A stretch of DNA of 64,000 nt from Tessaracoccus flavescens (GTDB taxonomy: Bacteria > Actinomycetota > Actinomycetes > Propionibacteriales > Propionibacteriaceae). The notes beneath the pieces were generated by a model that made no database searches, had not been told where the DNA came from, and saw only the letters and a list, made by a program, of their open reading frames with translations. Location of the stretch: NCBI RefSeq assembly GCF_001998865.1, contig NZ_CP019607.1:2728001-2792000 (forward strand), written 5' to 3'. Below are positions 1-8,340 of the stretch, one piece after another. How positions within the stretch are numbered: position 1 is the stretch's first letter; each line of letters begins with the position of its first letter. The translations under genes were made by a program, and so were the position numbers.

Positions 1-1
1 C

Positions 2-127
2 CGCCGAGATGGCGTGCGGGGTTCCCGTGTCGAACTCGGCGGCCTCGCCATGGGCGCGGGAAACCTCGCAGGCGCTGCGGCGAACGGGGCTCTGGTGGAG
101 GAGGACGTGGCCGCTGCCCGCGGGTGA
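2..127 (+). CDS. C-terminal fragment of an unrecognised protein
   Basis: An open frame enters from the left edge and stops at TGA 125-127. About 41 residues are visible, rich in Gly and Ala, ending in EEDVAAARG. Third codon positions are mostly G or C, as in the real genes nearby, which supports coding. No start and no recognisable motif are inside the window, so I assign no function. It lies 27 bp before the RNase HI gene on the same strand. Confidence 0.4.
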   Translation, partial: RRDGVRGSRVELGGLAMGAGNLAGAAANGALVEEDVAAARG

Positions 128-142
128 ACCGTCCCGGCACAC

Positions 143-148
143 TATTGT
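143..148 (+). promoter_or_regulatory. -10 box (TATTGT) of a probable leaderless promoter for rnhA
   Basis: TATTGT fits the actinobacterial TANNNT -10 pattern and ends 6 nt before the GTG start at 155. Transcription would begin at or next to the start codon. No Shine-Dalgarno sequence is present. No clear -35 is visible. Confidence 0.5.
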
Positions 149-154
149 CTACCT

Positions 155-1003
155 GTGATCGTTGCCGCCGCTGATGGTTCCTCCCTCTCCAATCCCGGCC
201 CCGCGGGCTGGGCGTGGTACATCTCCGACGACGCCTGGGCGGCAGGCGGCTGGGAGCACGGCACCAACAACATGGGCGAACTCATGGCCGTGCTCGACCT
301 GCTGCGCTCCACCTCGCACGTCGACGAGCCCCTGAAGGTCCTGTGCGATTCCCAGTACGTGATCAACTCACTCACCAAGTGGCTGCCCGGCTGGAAGCGC
401 AAGGGGTGGAGGAAGGGTGACGGGAAGCCGGTCCTCAACGTCGAACTGATGAAGGAGCTCGACGCCGAACTGGCCGGGCGCGACGTGAGCTTCGAGTGGG
501 TGAAGGGACACGCAGGCCACGCCATGAACGAGGCGGCAGATCTGCGGGCCAGGGCGGCCGCCACCGCCTACCAGGCGGGCAGGAAGCCCGACGAGGGGCC
601 TGGCTTCCCGGACGTCGCCCGCCCGACGGCGCGCACCGACTTCTCCGTCGGCCAGGTCGACGAGCAGCCCGACCTCTTCTCCGGCGACTTCTCCGCTCCG
701 GCACCGCAGGCCGTGGCAGGCAGCGCGGCACCCCGCGCGAAGGCGGCCGTGGTGAGGGCGGTCAAGGCGCTCTCCGGTGGGCAGGACGCCGTGCGCAGCC
801 ACCCGGAACTGGTGGTGCTCGCCGGAGGCTCGGAGGGCCGCTCACTTCCGTGGGAACCCGGCACCGAGCTCGCGCTGGTCAGCGTTGACGCCGTCGGCGA
901 GGAGGCCTGCCTCGCGCGGGTCGTGGTCGACGGGAGCCCGGCCGCGCTGCTCTGGCAGCAGGTGCCCGGCGCCTGGGCGTTGCGCTTCGCCGCCGTCGGC
1001 TGA
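155..1003 (+). CDS. rnhA: RNase HI family protein with C-terminal extension
   Basis: Ribonuclease H cuts the RNA strand of RNA-DNA hybrids, using two metal ions in the cytoplasm. Residues 1-140 form the RNase H domain. The acidic catalytic residues appear as D7 (motif ADGSS), E42 (GTNNMGEL), D65 (LCDSQYV) and D129 (NEAADL), with H119 in VKGHAGH. Bacterial RNase HI is usually about 150 residues. This protein has 282, with a low-complexity Pro/Ala linker at about 150-200 and a further domain of about 80 residues that I cannot name. GTG 155 is chosen because the catalytic domain begins immediately and a TANNNT -10 box sits 6 nt upstream. The fold assignment is firm. The role of the tail is unknown. 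Confidence 0.88.
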   Translation: MIVAAADGSSLSNPGPAGWAWYISDDAWAAGGWEHGTNNMGELMAVLDLLRSTSHVDEPLKVLCDSQYVINSLTKWLPGWKRKGWRKGDGKPVLNVELMKELDAELAGRDVSFEWVKGHAGHAMNEAADLRARAAATAYQAGRKPDEGPGFPDVARPTARTDFSVGQVDEQPDLFSGDFSAPAPQAVAGSAAPRAKAAVVRAVKALSGGQDAVRSHPELVVLAGGSEGRSLPWEPGTELALVSVDAVGEEACLARVVVDGSPAALLWQQVPGAWALRFAAVG

Positions 1004-1079
1004 GCGCCGCATCTTCCCTGCCGGGTGGTTGCCGCGCAGGGGGTGGCGCGCGGCGGTGGCGCGCTGGTGCAGGTGGTCA

Positions 1080-2118
1080 ATGGAACGCAACGACGAAGGG
1101 ATCGCCTACTTCTGCGAGCGGGTGGAAAGGTGCCGCGACGACGTCGACCTCCTCCTGCTCTACGGCTCCTACCTGACGGGGGACGCGGGGCCCCGCTCCG
1201 ACGTCGACCTGTGCTTCGTCCCCGCCACTGAGCGGGGCTGGCAGGTCGCCGAGACCTTCATACCAGCGGGTCGGCTACGACCTGTTCGGCAGGCATGGAC
1301 TGGTCGCGCGTCGAGCGGATCACCCAGCTCACCGAGTCGTTGACGCCCGACTCGCGCATCCTCTACGCCCGCACGCCCGGGGCGGAGGAGCGGCTGCTTG
1401 ATCTGCGGGCCCGCCTCGTGGACCGCCTCGGGCACCCGGCTGTCTCACACGCCCGCGCCGTCGACCGGCTCAACCTGGCGGCGGTCGAGCGCGACCTCGC
1501 GGCTGGCTCGCTCACCATGGCGAGGGCGCGGGAACACGCGGCGTTCGCCCTCGTCGCGCTCAGCGAGGCGGTGGCGCTGTCCCAGGGCCGCTACTTCATG
1601 CGGGGACTGAAGCGTCTGCACGCCGACCTGGCCTCCCTGCCGTGGCTGCCTGCCGGGATGCTGCAACGCTTCGACGATGTCATCCGCGCCGAGGACCACG
1701 CACGGTTGGAGGGTGGCCTGTGCGCCATTCTCGAGGCGGTCGCGTCGTTCCTTTCGGTGCGTGCGCCGTGGCCGCACGCAGATGGGAGGAGGATCGACGC
1801 CTCCGCCCGCTGCTCGACGGGGTGCTCGCCCACTGGTACGAGGAGGTCTCTTCTACCTTCCTGAAGCTGCGCACCTGCGCCGAGAGCGGCGACTGGCGGC
1901 TGGCGTTCCTCACGGCTGCGAACCTCCAGCGCTCGCTGCGGGTCGATGCGGGCGTCCCGTTGGAGGTCGAACTGCCGGGCAGCTACGTCGCCGACGACCT
2001 CTGGTCGATGGTGGACGCGTCCGCCGACCTCGCGCTGGCGATCGAGGTCATGCTGGAGCGGGCGGGGAGGCCGCCGCGTCGCTTCGAGTCGGCCGACCAG
2101 TTGCGCGCCGCCGGTTGA
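1080..2118 (+). pseudogene. Nucleotidyltransferase-domain protein, broken by frameshifts
   Basis: The start frame (ATG 1080) encodes the nucleotidyltransferase core: LLLYGSYLTG followed by SDVDLCF, the G-S-x(n)-D-x-D pattern that binds nucleotide and metal. Reading then moves to a second frame near 1260 (YQRVGYDLFG), to a third near 1290 (MDWSRVERIT onward, a helical region) and back near 1760 (AARRWEEDRR to the TGA at 2116-2118). At least three frameshifts are therefore needed to read the whole protein of about 345 residues. The shift at about 1290 looks like a 4-nt duplication (GGCA/AGGC) around FG|MDW. Each segment looks like real protein, so this is a decayed or mis-sequenced gene. The substrate is unknown; the family includes antibiotic- and tRNA-modifying enzymes. 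Confidence 0.75.
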
Positions 2119-2236
2119 CGGTGCAGGCGGGCGTCTGCCCTTTCGAGACGGCCGACGCCGACCATCAGAGACGCTCAGCGCCGTCGGTAGAGCTGGCGTG
2201 CAGGCGTCGCATGGCGGAGGCCCGGCCCAGCGGCGG

Positions 2237-2242
2237 TAGTCT
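2237..2242 (+). promoter_or_regulatory. -10 box (TAGTCT) upstream of map
   Basis: TAGTCT matches TANNNT. It lies about 30 nt before the map start, giving a short leader that contains the AAGGAG ribosome binding site at 2261-2266. Confidence 0.4.
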
Positions 2243-2271
2243 GACCATGCCCCACCCGTGAAGGAGAGCCG

Positions 2272-3045
2272 ATGATCGAGATCCTCAGCCCGGCGAAGGT
2301 GGCCCGTGCCAGGGTCACCGGCGCGCTTGTCGCAGAGATCCTGCAGACCATGAAGAGCCGTGCCGTCGTCGGCACGAACCTGTTGGAGATCGACGGCTGG
2401 GTCCGGGAGATGATCGAGGCTGCGGGCGCCGAGTCCTGTTACGTCGACTACGCCCCGTCGTTCGGCAACGGCCCCTTCGGGCACTACATCTGCACGGGGG
2501 TCAACGACGCCGTCCTGCACGGTCTCCCGCACGACTACGCGCTCGCCGACGGGGACCTCCTCTCGCTCGACCTCGCCGTGCTCAAGGACGGCGTGGCCGC
2601 AGACGCCGCGATCAGCTTCATCGTGGGGGAGTCGCGCCCGGCCGAGAGCGTCGCGATGATCGAGGCGACCGAACGTGCCCTTGCCGCGGGCATCGCCGCC
2701 GCCGGTCCCGGGAAGGCGATCGGCGACATCTCGCACGCGATCGGCAGGTCGCTGCGCGACTCGGGCTACGAGATCAACACCGACTTCGGCGGCCACGGCA
2801 TCGGCTCGACGATGCACCAGGACCCGCACATTCCCAACGCTGGCCGGGCAGGACGCGGCTACCGGATGCGCCCCGGCCTGATGCTTGCCATCGAGCCGTG
2901 GGTGATGCAGGACACGGACGAGCTGGTCATGGATCCCGACGGCTGGACGCTGCGCAGCGCCACCGGCGCCCGCACCGCGCACACGGAGCACACGATCGCG
3001 ATCACTGGCAAGGGCGCGGAGATCCTGACCCTTCCGCCTCAGTAG
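2272..3045 (+). CDS. map: Type I methionine aminopeptidase
   Basis: Removes the initiator methionine from new proteins, in the cytoplasm. It belongs to peptidase family M24A. The five metal ligands are visible: D100 (SLDLA), D111 (ADAAIS), H175 (GGHGIG), E208 (AIEPW) and E239 (HTEHTI). The length of 257 residues is typical of a bacterial type I enzyme without a zinc-finger extension. The ATG at 2272 is preceded by AAGGAG at good spacing. Its stop codon lies inside the 3' end of the convergent YchJ-like gene, an overlap of 7 bp. Confidence 0.96.
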   Translation: MIEILSPAKVARARVTGALVAEILQTMKSRAVVGTNLLEIDGWVREMIEAAGAESCYVDYAPSFGNGPFGHYICTGVNDAVLHGLPHDYALADGDLLSLDLAVLKDGVAADAAISFIVGESRPAESVAMIEATERALAAGIAAAGPGKAIGDISHAIGRSLRDSGYEINTDFGGHGIGSTMHQDPHIPNAGRAGRGYRMRPGLMLAIEPWVMQDTDELVMDPDGWTLRSATGARTAHTEHTIAITGKGAEILTLPPQ

Positions 3046-3413
3046 GTGCCGTCGTAGTAGTACCAGCGACCGTCGTCGAAGAAGAAGCGGCTGACCTCGC
3101 GTAACTCGCCCCGTCCGTCGGGTGAGGTGAAGGATGCGGTGAAGGTGACCGTCCCCTCCGTGTCCCACGCCTTCCCGTCGCTTGTCGCGTCGATCCGCAG
3201 CCCGGTCCACTCCGTGTCGGGGTCCAGGTCGAGCGTTTCGGGCCGGGTGTCGGGATGCCAGGTGTCGAGGAGGTAGTCGCCGAACTCCAACGCGAATGCC
3301 GTGTAGCGCGAACGCATCAGGGCAAGCGCCGTCGGGGCGGGGCGCCCCGAGTGCCACCTGCCGCAGCAGTCGTCGTAGAGCTTGCCGGTGTTACAGAGGC
3401 AGGTCGTCGTCAT
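3039..3413 (-). CDS. YchJ-like (UPF0225) SEC-C motif protein
   Basis: A 124-residue protein. The N-terminus carries a SEC-C-like zinc motif (TCLCNTGK followed by DDCCGRWHSG), then the conserved ALMRSRYTAFAL segment and an NTF2-like domain ending in SRFFFDDGRWYYYDG. The arrangement matches the YchJ/UPF0225 family. Its biochemical role is not established; a zinc-binding protein with an NTF2-like fold is what can be said. The gene is convergent with map and overlaps its last 7 bp. A TAGACT box lies 9 nt upstream of the ATG, so the leader, if any, would be very short. Confidence 0.85.
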   Translation of the reverse strand: MTTTCLCNTGKLYDDCCGRWHSGRPAPTALALMRSRYTAFALEFGDYLLDTWHPDTRPETLDLDPDTEWTGLRIDATSDGKAWDTEGTVTFTASFTSPDGRGELREVSRFFFDDGRWYYYDGTY

Positions 3414-3501
3414 GGTGAGAGCAGTCTAGGCCCGGTGGTAGGGGATCGGCTCGCTTCGGGGGTCACGCTGGAAGAGGCGCGCCTGGTTACGGCCTGGGCG
3501 G

Positions 3502-4092
3502 TCACTGCCAGCGGGTTGAACCGGCCCCGCGCATCGTGGTCAACCCGGCGACACCAAGACTGGCAAGTGCAAGCCACCAGTGCTGTGGCCGGACCTGCAA
3601 GGCCCTTCCCGTGATGTCGGCAAAGCCCAGGGCAGTCGCCAGAGTGTCGCCAGCCAGGAGCCAGAGCACCGAGATCAGCGACGCTGTCAGCACACCCGAC
3701 GCCTGCCACAGTGAGACTGCAAGGACGGAGCAGGTGAGCAGCACGCCGACGATGAAGGCCTCATACAGGCCCTTGACCAGCGGCTGATCCGACAGGAACC
3801 ACGCCATGGCCATCGGCGCTAGGACCCCGAAGGCCATCGCCATCCGCAACCCGAGGTACACGGGGCGAGCCCTCGGAAGCGTGGCTGTGATCTCCGGAGT
3901 GGGATCGATGAGCAGCACCCCACCCAGGACAGGCAACCACGCGACGACGAACTGGCGAGCGTAACGGCGACCATCCGCGCCCGGCAGATACATCGAGTCA
4001 TTCCTGAAGGCGAGCAGGCACGCGACCGCCACCAACATGATCACGATGAAGACGGGCCACCGCCATAGTCGTGCCGATGCGGTGATGCTCAT
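3502..4092 (-). CDS. Integral membrane protein, putative ABC transporter permease
   Basis: A 196-residue protein with about five predicted membrane spans (for example FIVIMLVAVACLLAF near residue 15 and VLGGVLLI near residue 55). No conserved permease family is recognised. It is the last gene of a unit on the minus strand. Its ATG overlaps the stop of the preceding membrane gene by 4 bp (ATGA), which points to coupled translation. With the ATPase upstream it probably forms the membrane part of an exporter. Base composition looks lower in GC than the flanking core genes, suggesting transfer. The role as a bacteriocin or peptide exporter or immunity protein is inference. Confidence 0.65.
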   Translation of the reverse strand: MSITASARLWRWPVFIVIMLVAVACLLAFRNDSMYLPGADGRRYARQFVVAWLPVLGGVLLIDPTPEITATLPRARPVYLGLRMAMAFGVLAPMAMAWFLSDQPLVKGLYEAFIVGVLLTCSVLAVSLWQASGVLTASLISVLWLLAGDTLATALGFADITGRALQVRPQHWWLALASLGVAGLTTMRGAGSTRWQ

Positions 4093-4889
4093 CCGAGTGG
4101 CTCATAGGTGTCCATGGCATCCGCCAGAACGAAAGGCAGGTAGATCGCAAAAGCCGCGCCGATTCCTGCGATGCACACGAGCAGTGCCCACCAGGGGCGA
4201 TGCCTTCCACGATGAGTCACGAAGATCAGCCCGGACCAGATCGCCACCGCTGTGACGATGTTGAGCCAGGTGGTGGCGGCGAGGAATCTGGGGATCGGCC
4301 TACCGCCCGTGACCATCCACGTGGCCATCTCGGTGGTGAACAGTTCCGGCCAGCCATGCCAGAAGAAGATCCTGTGAGCCAGGAACAACGCGAACAAGGT
4401 TCCCGGGATGCTCCAGAAGGTCGGGAGGAGCAGGGCGACGGCTGATCCTACGGCGATCCCCGCGAGCAGAGCGAACGGTGCTGTCAACAGTTGCCACGGC
4501 AACGTGACGCCGCGTGGGTCGGCCTGACATAGCCAACACACCAGAGCGCAGATGCCAAGTGCGACCAGCTGAACTGCGAACCCTTGGACAGCCACCGCTG
4601 CCGAGATGTGCGCCACCGGCCTCCATCTCTGTACGTGGGCAGGTAGGCCCTGTTGGACCTCGCCGTTGACATTGATCAACACCAACGCCACGACACCCGC
4701 AGCGGCCACGGGCGACATCAGCAGTGTCGCGCCGCTCCAGACCGACAGCATCCACGACCAGTCGACCCGCCACCCGAACGGGACCCCGTCAACAGGCTGC
4801 ACATTGTACAGCACCATCAACTGCGCAACTGCGAGAATCGGCAGGATCACCTTCCAGGACGCCTTGATCCACATGAAGACAGCGCTCAT
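4089..4889 (-). CDS. Integral membrane protein, putative ABC transporter permease
   Basis: A 266-residue protein with about six hydrophobic spans spread over its whole length, including VILPILAVAQLMVLY near the N-terminus and AGIGAAFAIYLPFVLA near the C-terminus. It is not recognisably a standard ABC-2 family member. It overlaps the ATPase gene by 4 bp at its start and the following membrane gene by 4 bp at its end, so the three genes are very likely translated together. It would be the larger membrane subunit of the transporter. Confidence 0.65.
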   Translation of the reverse strand: MSAVFMWIKASWKVILPILAVAQLMVLYNVQPVDGVPFGWRVDWSWMLSVWSGATLLMSPVAAAGVVALVLINVNGEVQQGLPAHVQRWRPVAHISAAVAVQGFAVQLVALGICALVCWLCQADPRGVTLPWQLLTAPFALLAGIAVGSAVALLLPTFWSIPGTLFALFLAHRIFFWHGWPELFTTEMATWMVTGGRPIPRFLAATTWLNIVTAVAIWSGLIFVTHRGRHRPWWALLVCIAGIGAAFAIYLPFVLADAMDTYEPLG

Positions 4890-5593
4890 TCCTCGGGGTC
4901 TCCGATCAGGGAGAGCAGCCAGGATTCGTTGACCTCCGATGTGAGAGGCCCCTGATGCACGACCCGCCCTTCACGCAACACGACCACCGAGGTGGCAAGA
5001 GACAACACGTCTTCGATGATGTGGCTTGACAGCAGAACCGTGCCCTTTGCTCGCCCCCGGATGAGCTCTACCATCGTGGCCCGTTGTCTGGGGTCGAGGC
5101 CCGTGCTCGGTTCATCCAGCAGCAGCGTGCCGGCTTGCGCCGCCAACGCCTGCGCGAACCAGACCCTTCGCACCATGCCGCCAGAGAGCTTCTTCAGTTT
5201 GTCTTCGGCCCGGCCGGCCAGCCCGACAGCGTCAAGCGCCTGCATGGCCTGGGACCTGGCTTCACTTCGGCCCTTGCCGCGCATCCAGGTGAGATACGCA
5301 ACGAAGTCCAGTGCGGTGAGGTCCCTCGGCACTGCCGCTGTCTGTGGCATGAAGGCGATCCTGTTGAGCGCGCTCTTGCGCTCTCTCCTGGCATAGGGAT
5401 TCAGATCGTCGATCGTCACGCGACCTGATGTGGGGCTCAGCGCTCCCGACACGGCTCTCAGCAGTGTCGTCTTTCCGGCGCCGTTTGCCCCAAGCAGCGC
5501 GGTGACTCCCTCGGTCAACTGAAGGAAAACCTCAGAGACCGAGGGAGTCGCTGTCCTCGGATACCGGACGGTGAGGGCGTTGACCTTGATCAA
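4886..5593 (-). CDS. ABC transporter ATP-binding protein
   Basis: A 235-residue ATPase subunit. Walker A is GANGAGKTT (residues 35-43). The signature is LSGGM, Walker B is LLLDEPSTGLD, and the switch histidine is in LSSHIIEDV. It powers the two overlapping membrane proteins downstream. The start is TTG at 5593: the codon just upstream in frame is a stop, and the fold begins normally with MIKVNALTVRYP. A TTG start without a clear ribosome binding site suggests weak or coupled translation behind the small secreted-protein gene that ends at 5646. That upstream gene is split by an insertion sequence, so expression of this transporter may now be reduced. Confidence 0.9.
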   Translation of the reverse strand: MIKVNALTVRYPRTATPSVSEVFLQLTEGVTALLGANGAGKTTLLRAVSGALSPTSGRVTIDDLNPYARRERKSALNRIAFMPQTAAVPRDLTALDFVAYLTWMRGKGRSEARSQAMQALDAVGLAGRAEDKLKKLSGGMVRRVWFAQALAAQAGTLLLDEPSTGLDPRQRATMVELIRGRAKGTVLLSSHIIEDVLSLATSVVVLREGRVVHQGPLTSEVNESWLLSLIGDPEE

Positions 5594-5833
5594 CTAGATC
5601 CGGCCCTGCGACTGGGATCCGCATGGATCGATCGCCCACGCGACGTCAACGCACACCAGTTGGCGCACCGTAGGACACCTTATTGGCGACGCTCTTGTAG
5701 GAGGTGCTCGTGGTGTTAAGGCTCCGCACCCCCACGACCTGGGAATAGTTCCAGGCAGAGGCTTGGACGTAGATACCCCTCCCGTTGTAGACACCCGCCT
5801 TCGCTGTGGCATTGTTTCGGACGTACAGGATGT

Positions 5834-5841
5834 CCATTGCG
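5834..5841. repeat. Target-site duplication, left copy (IS element A)
   Basis: CCATTGCG directly abuts the left terminus of the element. An identical copy abuts the right terminus at 7309-7316. Confidence 0.93.
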
Positions 5842-7308
5842 GGCTCTTCGTACTTGCGGTGGGGTCGGGGGCGACACGCCGGGTGAGCGGGGTGGGCTGA
5901 GGTAGGGGTCGGGGCCCTCAGGATCAGGAGTTACCAAGCTTCTTATCCACCGAGGACCCCGACTGTGTCTGAGCCTACGACGTGTGCTGCGCGCTGCCCC
6001 CATGACGACGCCTACTGCGACAACTGTGACCGTCTGGTCGGCTTGCCCGGCGTGCACGTCATCGGAGTGGACCGGCGACCTGCCGGGCTGGTGGTCGAGG
6101 TCGAGTCCCCACCAGCGATGATGGGCTGCCCGACCTGCGGGGTGGTAGCCCGCAGCCATGGCCGACGGACGGTCACCTTGGTCGACATCCCCTGCTTCGG
6201 AGCCCCGACACGCGTGCGTTGGCGCAAACGCACGTGGACGTGTCCCGAGCCGTCCTGTCCCGTAGGGGTGTTCACCGAGCAGGACGAACAGATCGCCAAG
6301 CCACGCGCGATGCTCACCACCCGGGCGTGTCGCTGGGCGACCGAGCAGGTCCGACGCGAGCACGCCAGCATCGCCGGGCTGGCTCGGCAGTTGGCCACCA
6401 CGTGGCGGACTGTGTGGACCAGCATCGAGCCGATCCTGCAGCGTGCCGCCGCTGATGAGTCCCGGTTCGCCGGCGTGACCACGCTTGGGGTGGATGAGCA
6501 CCTGTGGCACCACGTGAGCCCCCGCAAGCGTGGCCCCAAGGAGCTCACCGGCATGGTCGACCTCACTCGTGACAAGGACGGACGCGTCCATGCCCGGCTG
6601 CTCGATCTGGTGCCGGGACGTTCGGGCACCGTGTACAAGACGTGGCTCGACCAGCGCGGGAAGGGGTTCAAGGCCGGGGTCGAGGTCGCCACCCTGGACC
6701 CGTTCCGCGGCTACAAGAACGCCATCGACGACAAGCTCGCCGACGCCACCGCCGTCCTTGATGCGTTTCATGTGGTCGCTCTGGCCAGCCGGGCCGTAGA
6801 TGAGGTCCGCCGCCGCGTGCAGCAGGAGATCCACGGCCACCGGGGTCGTTCCGGCGACCCGCTCTACGGGATCCGTAACATCCTGCGTTGCGCGGCCGAA
6901 CGGCTCACAGACAAGCAACACGCCCGCCTCGCCGCGGCGATCGCCGCCGATGACCGCCACGACGCCGTCCACGTCGCCTGGCAGTGCGCCCAGAAGGTTC
7001 GAGCCGCCTACGCCCACCCCGACCCAGCCAAGGGCCGCCAGATTGCCGAGCAAGTCGTCGACGGGTTCCCCTCCTGCCCGATCCCCGAGATCGCCCGACT
7101 CGGCCGCACCCTCAGACAGTGGAAAGACGCCTTCCTGGCCTACTTCGACACCGGCCGCGCATCCAATGGCGGCACCGAGAGCATCAACGGGCTCATCGAG
7201 CTCCACCGACGCATCGCCAGAGGCTTCCGCAACCGCGAGAACTACCGACTACGCATGCTCCTCATCGGCGGCGGACTCAACCTCGACCCACCGCAGGTAT
7301 GAAGAGCC
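5842..7308 (+). mobile_element. ISL3-family insertion sequence (IS element A), 1467 bp
   Basis: The element has imperfect terminal inverted repeats: GGCTCTTCGTACTTGCGGTG at the left and GGCTCTTCATACCTGCGGTG read inward from the right. It carries one transposase gene and is flanked by a perfect 8-bp direct duplication. The GGCTCTTC ends, 8-bp duplication and single ORF all fit ISL3. Termini and transposase are intact, so the element may still be mobile. It interrupts a small secreted-protein gene. Confidence 0.94.
5965..7302 (+). CDS. ISL3-family transposase (IS element A)
   Basis: A 445-residue DDE transposase that catalyses movement of its element. The N-terminus has paired cysteines of a zinc finger (CPTCGVVARSHG, then CPEPSCPVG). 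The catalytic triad appears as D177 (GVDEHLWHH), D266 (DAFHVVAL) and E405 (TESINGLIE). The [15 protein letters not shown] segment is typical of ISL3. It starts at GTG 5965. The stop codon lies within the right terminal repeat, as is usual for compact elements. No frameshift is seen. Confidence 0.95.
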   Translation: MSEPTTCAARCPHDDAYCDNCDRLVGLPGVHVIGVDRRPAGLVVEVESPPAMMGCPTCGVVARSHGRRTVTLVDIPCFGAPTRVRWRKRTWTCPEPSCPVGVFTEQDEQIAKPRAMLTTRACRWATEQVRREHASIAGLARQLATTWRTVWTSIEPILQRAAADESRFAGVTTLGVDEHLWHHVSPRKRGPKELTGMVDLTRDKDGRVHARLLDLVPGRSGTVYKTWLDQRGKGFKAGVEVATLDPFRGYKNAIDDKLADATAVLDAFHVVALASRAVDEVRRRVQQEIHGHRGRSGDPLYGIRNILRCAAERLTDKQHARLAAAIAADDRHDAVHVAWQCAQKVRAAYAHPDPAKGRQIAEQVVDGFPSCPIPEIARLGRTLRQWKDAFLAYFDTGRASNGGTESINGLIELHRRIARGFRNRENYRLRMLLIGGGLNLDPPQV

Positions 7309-7316
7309 CCATTGCG
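7309..7316. repeat. Target-site duplication, right copy (IS element A)
   Basis: CCATTGCG, identical to 5834-5841, follows the right terminus GAAGAGCC. Confidence 0.93.
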
Positions 7317-7465
7317 ACATTCCCATATGCCGTGCCCGCCGTTTTACCCGACTGCACCACGGTCTTGCCTGAGTAGCTGTATGCAGCATCTGCGGTTGGA
7401 GCGAGTACGCCGTAGGCGAGACACCCGACGACTGCCGCTCCGATGAGGTTCTTCTTGAGGGACAT

Positions 7466-7703
7466 TCTTAGTTCATTCCGTTGGGTGGTCAGAAACTACT
7501 GCATATGGAGCCGACTAGGGTCGAAATCGGCTGAAGTACTGACATTCGGCCTGGATTGGTCAATTAGCGCGCGTCAAGTGCTCGCATCGCTTCGGCCCTG
7601 GAAATACCCACGCCCTGCGGGGTGCAGGTCGCACGGATGTGGGTGGAGCCTTGGATACACGCCGGCCGAGGTCGGCCTTGATGGCGAGTGACCCAAGACC
7701 CGA
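7466..7703 (-). promoter_or_regulatory. Upstream region of the secreted peptide/ABC operon
   Basis: This 238-bp non-coding stretch is less GC-rich than its surroundings. On the minus strand it contains a possible -35 TTGACC followed 17 nt later by AGTACT. No strong ribosome binding site precedes the ATG at 7465. I take it as the promoter region of the peptide and transporter unit, with low precision. Confidence 0.3.
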
Positions 7704-8261
7704 TCAGGAGCTCGACCCCCAGTCGAGGCTGAGGGGGTGGTCGCGCTCGGCCGCGTACTCACCGCCCAACAGGAGGCAGTCCTGGGTGAGGTCCAGCTCG
7801 GAGCCGGCGACGTCGATCAGGAGCCGCTCGACCCCGCGTTCGCAGCGACCGTTGTTCGCCCAGCTGATCAGCAGGCCCGCCCCGTCGCCGGGCTCGAGGG
7901 TGGGCGCCGTGCCGAGCGTGTCGTAGCTGAGGCCGTGGACCGTCGCGTCCGGGTCGACTCCTGTGAACACCGCGCCGCTCAGATCGACCGCGGCCTCGGA
8001 ACAGTTGATGAACCACACGCTCATGAACTGGGTCCCCGTCGCCGCGTCCCTGCCAGTGACGACGGCGTCGAGGCCCTCGCGCCCGGTGCAGTCGGTCGGC
8101 GGTTCGGGAAACGGATCCTCCTCGACCGGATGCGCCGACGTGGTGGCGCTCAGAGTCGGGGTCGGCGTCGGTGCGGGCTCGTAGGGGACCGACGCCACCT
8201 GGGTCGTCGTGCAGCCGCCCGCGAACGCCGCCAGCAGGATGGCGGCCGCGATCTTCCTCAT
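7704..8261 (-). CDS. Putative lipoprotein
   Basis: A 185-residue exported protein. The N-terminus MRKIAAAILLAAFAGGC is a lipoprotein signal with the lipobox ending at C17. A Pro/Thr-rich linker follows (residues 28-50). A C-terminal domain of about 130 residues contains three or four further cysteines (DCTGREG, FINCSEA, GRCERG, QDCLLL) that could form disulfides outside the cell. The layout resembles DUF4232-type lipoproteins, but I cannot confirm that. It stands alone between insertion-sequence-affected regions. Confidence 0.75.
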   Translation of the reverse strand: MRKIAAAILLAAFAGGCTTTQVASVPYEPAPTPTPTLSATTSAHPVEEDPFPEPPTDCTGREGLDAVVTGRDAATGTQFMSVWFINCSEAAVDLSGAVFTGVDPDATVHGLSYDTLGTAPTLEPGDGAGLLISWANNGRCERGVERLLIDVAGSELDLTQDCLLLGGEYAAERDHPLSLDWGSSS

Positions 8262-8340
8262 GGGCCGAACCTAGCGCTGGGCCTGCGTCGCCGCATCACC
8301 CCGCGGTGGGTCGCCGGAGGGCCTCTGGTCGCATGCCACC

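Larger units (their letters stand above)
5646..7465 (-). pseudogene. Small secreted protein, split by an ISL3-type insertion
   Basis: The 5' part (7465 down to 7309) encodes a signal peptide, MSLKKNLIGAAVVGCLAYG followed by VLAPTADA|AYS. The 3' part lies at 5833 down to 5646. Removing the insertion sequence and one copy of its 8-bp target duplication joins the two halves in one frame across AYGNVAMDILYVR. The product would be 114 residues: about 27 of signal peptide and a cysteine-free mature part of about 87 residues rich in Tyr, Ser, Thr, Asn and Gly, with beta-strand-like alternation. The stop lies 52 bp before the ABC ATPase on the same strand. Position, size and export signal suggest a bacteriocin-like or signalling peptide served by that transporter. 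I recognise no known bacteriocin family, so this function is inference. Confidence 0.72.
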
